Assembly: GCF_000002235.5 (NCBI RefSeq)
Contig: NW_022145541.1
Location: 761,501-825,500, forward strand
Length of the DNA: 64,000 nt
Origin: Strongylocentrotus purpuratus
Taxonomy: Eukaryota; Echinodermata; Echinoidea; Camarodonta; Strongylocentrotidae
Direction: 5' to 3'
The notes beneath the pieces are model-generated. The model did not search any database. It saw nothing but the letters and a program-made list of their open reading frames with translations, and had not been told where the DNA came from. Positions within the stretch are counted from its first letter, which is position 1. Each line of letters starts with the position of its first letter. Below, piece by piece: positions 22,712 through 32,919 of the stretch. The translations under genes and the position numbers were made by a program.

Positions 22712-23600
22712 CCTTCACTGCATGTTGACCTGCAGGTGACCCGAGGCAGGTAACACATGCCCTCACTGTGACATCCACCATGACATTCATTGCAACCTTC
22801 ACAGTGACTTTCATCATGATCTTCACAGTAACCTTCATAGAGTCATTTACTGTGATATGTTAGTGACATTCACAACGACATGACCTTGTTGTGACCTTCA
22901 CTGCATGTTGACCTGCAGGGAACCCGAGGCAGGTAACACATGCCCTCACTGTGACATCCACCATGACATTCATTGCGACCTTCACAGTGACTTTCATCTG
23001 AATCTTCACAGTAGCCTTCAGTGTCATTTACTGTGACATGTACAGTGACATTCACAACGACCTTCATGGTGACCCTCACTGATATTCAGTTACCTTCACA
23101 GTGACCTTCACAGCTAGTGACCTTCACAGAGACCTTCACAGCGACCTTCACTGTGCTCTTCATGGTGACTTTCACAGCGGAGCTCTCTGATTTGACCTAT
23201 TGGTTCTAGATGCCGATGACTATTAACTGTCAAAGTGACTTTCAAGCAATGAGTATATTTGATCTCTCTTGTCATTTGACTGTCACTTCAAATCAAGAGC
23301 AGTGTGATTCAAGCAGGACTGGACGCTGGAAACGAAATGGGGTCATCGGACTGGATGATTCTGTGATTGCATGGAAATTGTATATAGTGTAAATCTTGAG
23401 CACAGATATCAAAGTAGTGGGAAGATGAAACTTTTATGTCTCTCTCTATCTTCCCCCCTCACTTTCCCTCTCTCTCTCCCTCTCTCTCCCTCCCCTCTCT
23501 TTCTCTCTCTCTCTCCCTCTCTCTTTCTCTCTCTCTCTCCCCCCTTCTCTCTCCTTCATAACAAAAGGAAAAGAGGAATAACTTAAACATACATCTTTTA
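22712..23600 (+). other. SENP 3' flank / probable 3' UTR, with internal repeats
   Basis: Follows the SENP stop directly. It contains two tandem copies of about 180 bp (near 22697-22830 and 22885-23010, both with ACCTTCACTGCATGTTGACCTGCAGG) and many GTGACMTTCACAG-like motifs, then a unique-looking stretch and a CT-rich run (23440-23555). About 23010-23480 recurs at 30601-31480. No clear polyadenylation signal right after it; an AATAAA is at about 24171. Confidence 0.6.
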
Positions 23601-24668
23601 TAAAGAAAGAGACAATTTAATCAAGCATGATTGAACTCAACTTGATAACAAAATTGTATATTTCTGAATTGTATATCATCAAGGTATTCCTCCATTGTTG
23701 CATGTTGCATAAGGGAATAGACTATATTGGGTAGTAGACGACCTGGTTGTAGACCAAACTGCAATTCACCGTTTGCTAGAGCCATCTTATATAAGGCAAA
23801 GTCACTTTCGGTGTTTGCAACAGCTAGACTTAAGACAAAGATGAAATAGATTCAGGATTATTTTTTTTTAGTTCAAATTAACTTATAACTCAATGAAATG
23901 ATCATGATTTCCTTCGACCTTGTCCAATTTAATGTGGATCAAATGATGGTTTTTCAGATGAATGGTCACAATTAAATTTGTTAAATTCAGGGGTGTTATT
24001 CATGAAGCATGGGGTCAGTTTGAAATGAATGGACCTCGTATCACACACCTAAGAGGGCGACAGTTATTGATAACAGGTTTTACGAAACGGGGCTCAATTA
24101 TGATTGTCCAGTTTTACTGGGTACCAATGAAATTGCTTTTTATATCAGATCCTTGTTTAATCAAAGCTAAATAAAACAATAGTATACAAATAAAGAAGTA
24201 AAATTGGTAGAATTACCATATTCCATGTATAATGAGAGTTTACTCTCCTTGTAAGGAGACACCACTGTGTCAGTACCATAAAGAATATCAAAAGCTGAAA
24301 TGGATTTTAAGTTTTTCAACCAAAATACCACATTCAGTAATTTGTCTGAAATTTCAATTAAAAATGGTATCTATTGACAGATTTCATACATGACAGCATT
24401 CAAGGTGAAATCTGCACAGTGCTATACAAAAGAACAAACATGAAAAAGGGGGCTTTGCATTAGGAGAAACAATTTACATGATTGGGCATTGATAATAACC
24501 ACAAATTTCATACTCTACAATGTAGGGCTACATCATCATAGAGATTAAATTGCGGTAAAAGAGGGGTTCTTCACAAAGGATTTATTTATTTCGAAATTCT
24601 CATGATTACCACATGTCTCTTTGCCATGATACGCAATATCAATCAAGGAAGCCAACAGTATATAAATC
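23601..24668. other. Intergenic, nothing recognised
   Basis: AT-rich sequence without an identifiable gene, RNA or repeat pair in this window. Confidence 0.5.
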
Positions 24669-25122
24669 GGGCCTGTTCACACATAACAATTAGTGCTATT
24701 TGGATCGCGATGCTAACATCGTTTTTTTTTTGCGACCGATCACACATGTCAATTTAGTGCGAATTGGATGCAAAGATTGATTTTTGGGGGGCGGCCATTC
24801 ATACACAGAAAATTTTCGCTCAGTGGCAAGAACGTCCAAAATGCCCGTGTGTAAATCTCGACGTTGTACAAGTGCTTGGAATTCTGGGATTAAATAAGGT
24901 AATATTTTATTCTCTATACCATTCACACACTCAGCGCCCGGCAAACTATCATGATTATTCTGAAAAATCGCAAGACTTACTGCGAATTTGATTGAGATGC
25001 GAATCGCAGAGATTAATTCAATTATTCTGTCCACACACGCGAAAAAAAAACGATGTTTGGATCGCGATGCAAAAATAGATTTTCAAATCTCACTTTTTTT
25101 GCTGTAGGTGTGAACGACCTTG
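24669..25122. mobile_element. Probable TIR element
   Basis: The left side GGGCCTGTTCACACATA and TTGGATCGCGATGC...CGATG are answered at the right by TTGGATCGCGATGCAAAAATAG and TAGGTGTGAACGACC. The complementarity is imperfect and the body (with ACACACTCAGCGCCCGG) has no transposase. About 450 bp. Confidence 0.55.
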
Positions 25123-25483
25123 TATTAAATCCAAGGTTAAGTCATTCCCTACCCACTACTAACTTATTTGATTTAACTTTACTTGATCTAACTTAATTTA
25201 TATTTCAGTATTCTCTGGCTCTTATTTATGCAATCATGCAAACATTGCCTATCTCCAGCTGGGTCCTAGCAAATTCATCTCATAAAAAGAAAATCATTTG
25301 CAAAGACTTGAGCTTTCCAGGAAATTGTAATTTAGGAAGGGTGTGGTGCATTGTGAGCTTAATCTAACTTGATGGAGGTCTTGGGTCATTTTTATTATTA
25401 TTATTATTGGGTTCAGTTGAATAGATAATTTCCTCTGTTTGGAGCAAGAAGGGCATTAATTCAAAACAATTTACATAGTGTTA

Positions 25484-25870
25484 TAGAGAAGGTTGAGCTC
25501 TGGGGAGAGGTGAAAAATAATTTGTGAGCGTTATCATTCTTATTATGCAAGTATGGAAGAACATCGGAGAAAAAATGTTCCCTGAAAAGCGTGGCTCTTC
25601 AAATGCCTTCATAATCTAAATATGATAAGTAACAGCTTAAAAATGAGACCCGATTTTTATGCCACATGTTCATGTAGTCACAGTGCTTGTTACTTTACCG
25701 AGACGGGCCAATTCTCTTATCATTTTGATGATTCCAGAACCTTGCAGTACACCCAAATACTTATATGCTAGATGATCAACCTTTTCTGATCAATTCCACA
25801 CCGTTTCTTACACAATGCAATCCCATGACCAAAACTCAATTTTTTCTTTAACTCCCTTCAGGCTTCAGAC
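25484..25870. repeat. Dispersed repeat, copy 2
   Basis: Second copy of the repeat at 18800-19200, same orientation, with a small internal deletion near the ACATGTTCATGTAGTC stretch. Confidence 0.75.
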
Positions 25871-25924
25871 ATACAATTTATGCTAAAAAGACGGTGGTTT
25901 AAATCAGTGCGTCACATAACTTCA

Positions 25925-26040
25925 TAATAATAATAATAATATTGAGCTTTTATATAGCGCTTAATGCAATGTCTCTAAGCGCTTTACAAATATACTATTA
26001 CCCTGGTCATTGGATTCAGTGCTTGCCCGCACACAATATG
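25925..26040 (-). mobile_element. SINE 3' part
   Basis: A TAA-repeat and tail matching 11082-11210 and the tail of the full SINE at 30697-31006 (TATAGCGCTTAAT, CTAAGCGCTTTACAAATA, CCGCACACAAT). No head. Confidence 0.7.
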
Positions 26041-26934
26041 GGCGTTAATTCAGGTCATGATATTGGCATCTTTGCAACTCTTTTCAGTGAATCTTTGCCT
26101 ATTGCCTATAAATTGATTAAAATCGTATATCTAAAATGGTATTTCTTAAAAAGGTTTCCAATCTCAAAAATGATGTTGGATAAAAAATAGAAACCATACG
26201 AGAATCTGTGCAGAAGACACCTCCCACACTGATTGACAATTGACATCATGGATTGATGGAATAAAACAATTAATTAAGGGTAGTGGTGCTAGTAGAGTTT
26301 GACACATAGAAGAAACTCATATCTATCAGATATTGCCAATCGTAAATGTATGTATACATTCAGTAGAATGTGATATCATTTGATTGATACGAGAGAGAGA
26401 GAGTAAACAAATATTGTACAATAAATGCACAAACTGATAAATTTTGTCTGTTTCTTCTTTATTTTTTGTTTATCTTTCTACTTGCCATCAAGCAATACAA
26501 AAAGTAAAGTTGTGAGAATTTCTTTTTATAAGAGGAGTATAACACAGGACTATTCAGTTCTGGACACTGGTATTTTTTTTCTTCAGTTTCATTCATTTCT
26601 CCTGAAGAGATCAACAGATAAAAGTACATATGTAAACAGACAAATGTATGACAATACATCAGATGAATTTTAAAAGTGAGGAAGGCAGTGGCCCAAAAGA
26701 AAACAACCTTTTAAGAGGCCAACCCTTTAAGAAAACAAGATATAATATGTAACATAAAAAACATCAAAAAGGAACATAAAATATGAAGAGGAAAGAAGTA
26801 CCTAACCTAATAAACAAACTAACAAAAGAGCGTAATATTGAATCTAATATTTAGATAATAAATATACTTTATATTTCCTTCTAAAAAAAATATATATGCA
26901 GCACATGTACGTGTACTTTGCGAAAATAATTCGG

Positions 26935-28713
26935 CTAATCTCTCCTGTCATTAATTGAATAGATCAGAGTTTTCAAGAAAGAAGACTTCTCTGGGATGTC
27001 CCTGTACCTGCATTTCAACATACACATCAGAATCTCGTGGAAGGTAGGATGTCTCAAAGCATATACGATCGGATTGACGCATACATTACACAGGAAGAGA
27101 ATGGTAAACCAAGGAACGGCAGGGTCACTGGTTGGTATGAGGTAGGAGACGGCTGGAGGCATCACGCAGATCGTATAGACACAGACAATGATGAAGAGGT
27201 TGATGGTTATCTTGCGCTGTTGCTTGTAGCGAACTTCCTGACTCTCCCTTGCCAGTGTGTCTCGAGTGATGATTTGAACTGTTGGTTGCGTCGTCGTGCC
27301 GGAAGGCGATGTGGTTGTGGATCCGGTTCGGTCTGGATTCGGCGCTTTTTGAGGTGCTTTCGAATGTTTCCCATTTTTCATTGGTTCAATTTCATGAAGC
27401 TCTTCTGCGTCAGACGGCTCTGTTAAGATTTCCCGATCTTCAGGGGGCGAGGGTTTGATGCCGTCACTTTCATCAAACCCAGGATTGATGGTGCCATCTT
27501 TAGGAGCATCTGGTTGTTCTTTCGACAAATCCTCAGTGATTGTGATGTTGACTTCGCTATCTCCATTTGTCATTGGTTCAATTTCATGAAGCTCTGCTGC
27601 GTCAGACGGCTCTGTTAAGATTTCCCGATCTTCAGGGGGCGAGGTTTTGATGCCGTCACTTTCATCAAACCCAGGATTGATGGTACCATCGTTAGGAGCA
27701 TCTGGTTGTTCTTTCGACAAATCCTCAATGATTGTGATGTTGACTTCGCTATCTCCATTTGTCATTGGTTCAATTTCATGAAGCTCTGCTGCGTCAGACG
27801 GCTCTGTTAAGATTTCCCGATCTTCAGGTGGCGCGATTTTGATGCCGTCACTTTCATTAAATCCAAGATTGATGGTGCCATCGATGGGAGCATCTGGATT
27901 TTCTTTTGACAAATCCTCAATGATTGTGATGTTGACGACTTCGCTATCCGTCGTCGAAATCATGACCGAAGGGGCCATGATAGCGTTCATCTCTTGTTGA
28001 TGACGCCTGAACATTTTGAAGATATTGAAATAGCAGACGATGATGACGATAAAGGCGGGAAACTGAATGAGGAGACACACTGTCAGGGTTAGATAGTCTG
28101 AATTGTCATTCTCTGTATTCTGCGCGCATACTTTGTACTGAAGAGCATAGCCAAGGGACCCAACGTCCAGTGGTAATATGATAAACATGAGAACAATTGG
28201 GTAGAGCCAGGTAAAGGAAACCATTATCACGATATTCCGAGTGCTAAATGCGTTGTTGAATTTGGGTTGAGGTTTCAAAATTGCGTTGAGGACGGTGAAG
28301 CGATGGAAGGCGATCGCGGCTAAGGTAACAACGCTGCACCCGAGTGTGGTGAGGGTGGCTGCTGCTACGAACTGGCAGAGCAGCTCCGGGATGTAACAAC
28401 TTGATTTATTCAAGAGCGTGGAGGCGTGAACAGGGAGGAACATAGCTGTCAAAAAGTCTGCGACGGCCAAGTTGATGACGAAAACATTTGTGGTGTTCTG
28501 AAGTCGTTTGGAGAGGATGACGGCGGCGACGACGAAGAGATTTCCAAGGATTCCGATCAGGAAGATGACGAGGACTAGGAGAGCTAAGATGACACGGGGA
28601 GCGTAGTCGTGTAGAATGTACTCACCAGGTTCAATGTTAAAAGTCATGTTACAGACGGTGATCTTGTCCTGTCCTGTCCCTTCATCATAAACAAAATAAT
28701 CGTCTGGTGACAT
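26935..28713 (-). CDS. Rhodopsin-class GPCR with repeat-expanded intracellular loop 3
   Basis: A single-exon 592-residue receptor. Seven membrane segments are visible: TM1 about 41-64 (GILGN), TM2 77-97 (NLAVADF), TM3 114-137, TM4 160-181, TM5 206-231, TM6 501-526 (CVMPP), TM7 533-553 (NPIVY). N-glycosylation sites (NMT, NKSS) and cysteines at about 106/113 and 196 fit an extracellular disulfide. The usual DRY after TM3 is HRF here. Intracellular loop 3 is about 265 residues and holds three tandem 64-65-residue acidic repeats (residues about 256-448), each starting DSEV-NIT and ending HEIEPM-NG. Ligand unknown. The paralogue at 35154-36524 has one unit. Intronless, locally clustered receptors are a known lineage-specific expansion in sea urchins; membership is inferred. 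Confidence 0.93.
   Translation of the reverse strand: MSPDDYFVYDEGTGQDKITVCNMTFNIEPGEYILHDYAPRVILALLVLVIFLIGILGNLFVVAAVILSKRLQNTTNVFVINLAVADFLTAMFLPVHASTLLNKSSCYIPELLCQFVAAATLTTLGCSVVTLAAIAFHRFTVLNAILKPQPKFNNAFSTRNIVIMVSFTWLYPIVLMFIILPLDVGSLGYALQYKVCAQNTENDNSDYLTLTVCLLIQFPAFIVIIVCYFNIFKMFRRHQQEMNAIMAPSVMISTTDSEVVNITIIEDLSKENPDAPIDGTINLGFNESDGIKIAPPEDREILTEPSDAAELHEIEPMTNGDSEVNITIIEDLSKEQPDAPNDGTINPGFDESDGIKTSPPEDREILTEPSDAAELHEIEPMTNGDSEVNITITEDLSKEQPDAPKDGTINPGFDESDGIKPSPPEDREILTEPSDAEELHEIEPMKNGKHSKAPQKAPNPDRTGSTTTSPSGTTTQPTVQIITRDTLARESQEVRYKQQRKITINLFIIVCVYTICVMPPAVSYLIPTSDPAVPWFTILFLCNVCVNPIVYALRHPTFHEILMCMLKCRYRDIPEKSSFLKTLIYSINDRRD
27370..27948 (-). repeat. Three in-frame 192-195-bp tandem repeats in GPCR loop 3
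   Basis: Units at 27754-27948, 27562-27753 and 27370-27561. The second and third differ at only a few codons and the first is more diverged. All keep the reading frame. The repeated peptide is acidic with many Glu/Asp and several Ser/Thr. The repeats are probably young, from unequal crossing-over or slippage. Confidence 0.93.
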
Positions 28714-29504
28714 GGTTGTAGAGATTCGTTGTCAGTGACCAATGCTCAATCTTTGCTTTGATATCCCGAATGAGGTTTCAAAGGGATTGCGTCGTGAGGA
28801 TTTTTGCTATGACTGCAGAGATGGAGTCAAACAACCTTCTACGTTGTCTTTGTCAGGTAGTCCTCCACTTGATTCGTTGGAAATTTAAAGAACTCTTGTC
28901 CTCGGACCGTCACAGGTGATCTTCCTGTGAAGCAAATAAGAACGTTTATTATAGAGGGAGGTGTGAATGGGGAACACAAGAAAAGTACACTCAGTACAAA
29001 ACATGTAAAAAGAACAGATTCAAGAAAAGCCTATAGCCATATCTCGGAGACTTACTGAACAATGAATGACTGCGGGTGTTCGTTCAGTAAATACGTGAAC
29101 AACCAAGTTAAACTATTATACATGCTAACATGTAGTTTTTAAAGCTTCTGCCAACCTTAAATTATACATACTGCTTGCCTCACAAATGCACGGAAAACCA
29201 GCAGTCAATTATCATCCATAATATACGGTTTGATGTTACCTGAAAGTGTATTATCTGTATTAGTCTAGTCATGACTTTGTACAACAATTTATTCAACGTT
29301 GCTTTACCCCATAAGCCTTAGGAAAAACTAATCAAGGAATCTATGTTGATAGTAATCACCCCTGATAATCATCTTGAGTAAAATGTGCGGAGATATACGG
29401 GTAGAATTACTTTTTGGCTAATACCATCGTAATGACAGTCACAAATATTATGACATATAAACACATTAAAAGCACAAACTGTCTTACCATAATAGTCTTT
29501 TGCG
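28714..29504. other. 5' flank of GPCR 1
   Basis: No gene recognised. On the minus strand CTTCACAG at about 28926-28933 could be a 3' splice site for a 5' untranslated exon; this is a guess without transcript evidence. Confidence 0.3.
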
Positions 29505-29999
29505 TCGTTACAGAGACATCGATCGTCGGAGACGGTTCCAAATTGTAAAAAAAGAAGAGCCGCCAGTAGAAGTACAACAGAAGCAGAAGTAGATTATAAA
29601 TAAAACACAATATTTTACATGTATTAGTTCCGACCTGTTTTTAATGGACAGTAATACACCACAAGTCATGACCTGCAGTCCTGCACAAATACATCTTTAC
29701 TCTTCTGTATCGGCTTTCCCCACAAATTGTATTCAGATCGCCTGTTTGCTTCAGGAGCTAACCCACACAATACAAGTAGGCCTATCATTGCAGAATTTGG
29801 AGCTCAATACAAATAGTGTGTATTGAAATTCTTTGTACTTGAATGGTAGAAACACCAAACTCTTTCATTTTGTCCATGCTGCATTTACGCCCAGTCAAGC
29901 GGAACTTTCATGACACATATCGTAGAATATTATTATGGTTCAGTTGAATGAGGAGTAATTCAATGGTTTTCAGAGAGAGGTCGACCGATATATAGAGAT

Positions 30000-30031
<32 letters not shown>

Positions 30032-30440
30032 TTGGGGGGGGGGGGGGGGTCGAATGTCCGAAGGGAAATTCCACATTTTAAAAGTTAGTGCAACCCGTAT
30101 AAATGAATTATTTTACATTCAACAAAATGTATTAATTATCCTATAAAAAGGAGAAGACAAAAGAAAAAGAAGAAGAAGAAGACGGAGAAGAAGATGAAGA
30201 AGAAAAAAAGAAGAAGATGAAGAAAAAGAAGAAGATGAAGAAGAATATCAAGAAATATGAGAAGTAGAAGGAGAAGAAAGAAGAAGGAGGAGGAGGAGAA
30301 GAATTACAACAGCAACAACAACAAGGAGAGGGAGAACAAGATTATTTTTTTAAAGAAGAAATTACGAGTTTCACTGTATGGGTAAGTTCAAACTTACACG
30401 TATAGGCCAGCTACGGAAAGACACTTTGGGTTCTAGGACA
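29505..30440. repeat. Segment repeated in inverted orientation at 62950-64000
   Basis: 29515-30000 is close to the reverse complement of about 63550-63990 (shared GAATTTGGAGCTCAATACA-type stretch, GCTTTCCCCACAAA, ACAAGTCATGACCTGCA). 30060-30440 matches the reverse of about 62950-63480, through a purine-rich AAG/GAAGAA tract, and ends in the motif GGTTCTAGGACACCTACCCCC. GA and G runs at 30000-30050 correspond to CT runs at 63500-63570. No gene is evident in it. Confidence 0.85.
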
Positions 30441-30600
30441 CCTACCCCCTGAACATCCACCCCCGGATAACCGCCCGAGTCAACTACCCCCTAGGACAAC
30501 TACCCCCTAGGGCAACCACCCTCCAGGACAACTACCACCTTGGGCAACCACCCTCTAGGACGACTACCCCCGGGTCAACCCAGACAACTACCCCCGGACA
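30441..30600. repeat. GGACAACTACCCCC minisatellite, single-sided
   Basis: Degenerate 15-16-bp units of GGACAACTACCCCCTA, the same family as 31945-32612 and 62625-62960 but without the returning arm. Confidence 0.8.
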
Positions 30601-31480
30601 GTGTCATTTACTGTGTCATGTACAGTGACATTCACAACAACCTTCATCGACCCTCACTGATATTCAGTGTGACATTCATTGCTACCTTCACAGTAATAAT
30701 AAGTAAGCGCTTTACAGATATATTATTACCCCGGTCATCGGATTCAGGCTTACCCGCACACAATGTGTGCACATTTTCCACTCCCTGGGGAGCATTCCAG
30801 CCAGTCGCCATTTTACAGGCGCACACTTGCTCGTTCAACCACATGAACGTTCGCATCCTACCGGGTACCCATTTAACACCTGGGTGGAGAGTAGCAAGTG
30901 CAGGTAAATATCTTGCCAAAGGATATTAGTGCCGTGTCGGGATTCGAACCCTCGACCTTCGCATCTACAGTCAAGCGCCTTAAACCACTCGACCACGACA
31001 CTCCCGACAGTAACTTTCATCTTGATCTTCACAGTAACCCTCACAGTGTCATTTACTGTGACATGTACAGTGACCTTCACAGCGACATTCATGGTGACCC
31101 TCACTGATATTCAGTTACCTTTACAGTGACCTTCACAGCGACCTTGAGATCTCCATGGGGACTTTCACATTGGAGCTCTCTGATTGGACTTAATAAGATG
31201 CTGCTGACTATGAACTGTCAAAGTGACTTTCAAGCAATGAGTATATTTGATCTCTCCTGTCCTTTGACTGTCATTACAAATCAAGAGCAGTGTGATTCAA
31301 GCAGGACTGGACGCTGAAAACCAAATATGGTCATCGGACTGGATGATTTCGTGATTGCATGGAAATTGTATAATAGTTGTAAATCTTGAGCAAAGATATC
31401 AAATTAGTGGGAAGATGAAACTTGTCTTTTATGTCTCTCTCTCCCCCCCCCCCTTCCCCTCTCTCTCTCTTTCTCTCTCT
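30601..31480 (+). repeat. Copy of the SENP 3' flank, split by a SINE
   Basis: 30601-30696 and 31007-31480 align in the same orientation with about 23010-23480 downstream of the SENP stop. Shared are TGTCATTTACTGTGACATGTACAG, GACCCTCACTGATATTCAGTTACC, CAATGAGTATATTTGATCTC and GGAAATTGTATA, up to the CT-rich run. No SENP coding exon precedes this copy. It may be a partial duplication of the gene end or a dispersed repeat that happens to form the SENP 3' UTR. Confidence 0.85.
30697..31006 (-). mobile_element. Full-length tRNA-derived SINE
   Basis: On the minus strand it starts with a tRNA-like head: GTCGTGGTCGAGTGG (A-box) and GGTTCGAATCCC (B-box). A body with CTCTCCACCCAGGTG and ATGGGTACCCGG follows, ending in a TTA repeat. 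It is flanked by ACAGTAA (30690-30696 and 31007-31013). Other members lie at 11082, 16269 and 25925. Confidence 0.92.
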
Positions 31481-31944
31481 CTTTTTCTCTCTCTCTGAGT
31501 CTCTCTCTATTTTTAAATACTTTTCTTTCTCTTTCTTTCTTTCTTCTCATCTTCTCTAGACTAGTTATCATCTACTCATAAAGGGTAAATTATATTATGT
31601 GCAAAAGGGAGATAAGATTACGATTTGGAGAAAGAGAATGACGATGATGATGTTGCAGTCATTGATGATGTTGATGATGATGACCAATGTGACAATCATG
31701 TCCAAACAGGTTTTAGGACTAATACGTATACTTAAGCTATAGTTGCTAGCTATATTTTTGAAAAATGGATATTTGCAATGTTAGATCTCTTTATCCACGT
31801 TCACACATTTATATCGTCAAATTATTTGAGGAAACAATTCCCTCTAAAGACAATAATTGGTACGAACCGCAGGGGCGTATAATAAATTTCTCAAGATACG
31901 CTGTCAAAAGACCATTCTGAGCCCGTTCAATAAAACAGTGGCAT

Positions 31945-32612
31945 ATTTAGTGATGGCCTATATCGTATCCGAACACTTACCCCTGGACATTCACCCCGGA
32001 TAACCATCCCCAGTCAACTACCCCCTATATACATGTAGGACAACTACCTCCTAGGGCAACCACCCTCTAGGACGACTACCCTCGAGACAACGACTCCCTA
32101 GGACAACTCCCCCCTAGGACAACTACCCCCAAACAACTACCCCCAGTCAAATACCCCCTATAGGACAACTACCTCCTAGGGCAACCACCCTCTAGGACGA
32201 CTACCCCCGGGAAAACTACCCCCGGACAACTTCCACCAGACAACTACCCCCTAGGACAACTACCCCGGACAACTACCCCCAGTCAACTACTCCCTATAGG
32301 ACAACTACCTCCTAGGGCAACCACCCTCTAGGACGACTACCCCCGGGAAAACTACCCCCGGACAACTACCACCAGACAACTACCCCCTAGGACAACTACC
32401 CCCTAGGACAACTACCCCGGACAACTACCCCCAGTCAACTACCCCCTTGGATAGGTTTCCGGGGGTACGTTGTCCCAGGGGGTAGTCGTCCTAGAGGATG
32501 GTTGCCCCAGGGGGTAGTTGTCTTAGGGCGTAGTTGTCCTAGGGGGTTGTTGGCTGGGGGTGGTTATCTGAGGGTGGATGTCCAGGGGGTAGGTGTTCTA
32601 GAACCGGCCTAT
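31945..32612. repeat. Foldback minisatellite (GGACAACTACCCCC)
   Basis: The left arm (about 31960-32450) is many 15-16-bp units of GGACAACTACCCCCTA with higher-order repetition. The right arm (32460-32610) runs back as GGGGGTAGTTGTCC units. The outer borders GGCCTATATCG (about 31954) and GGCCTATATCG after GGTTCTAGAACC... frame the whole. It would form one long hairpin. No coding capacity. Confidence 0.88.
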
Positions 32613-32881
32613 ATCGAGAAGACCTGTATCATGGCAGGGGGTTAGTCTGCAAGCACAAACCCTGGTCAGTCGTAAAAGTTAGTCTGCACTAAAAGACTAC
32701 CGTAGACCATGCACTGTAGCTGCTCCTGACAACCAGTAGGCAGCTGGGCTAGGCTTCTCTCAAGACACAATGATTTTTTGATAAAGTGTCAAATTAGGGT
32801 CTGTGCTTGCAGACTAGGAGGGGTTGGGGCAAATATCTTATTCTATGGGTTTTTCCTGTATACTGTCCCCTTCTGTCTATC

Positions 32882-32919
<38 letters not shown>

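Noticed and set aside
27037-27426. 129-residue plus-strand frame
   Set aside because: Antisense shadow of GPCR 1.
30929-31004. tRNA gene
   Set aside because: A- and B-box match a tRNA head, but it continues into a SINE body with a flanking 7-bp duplication.
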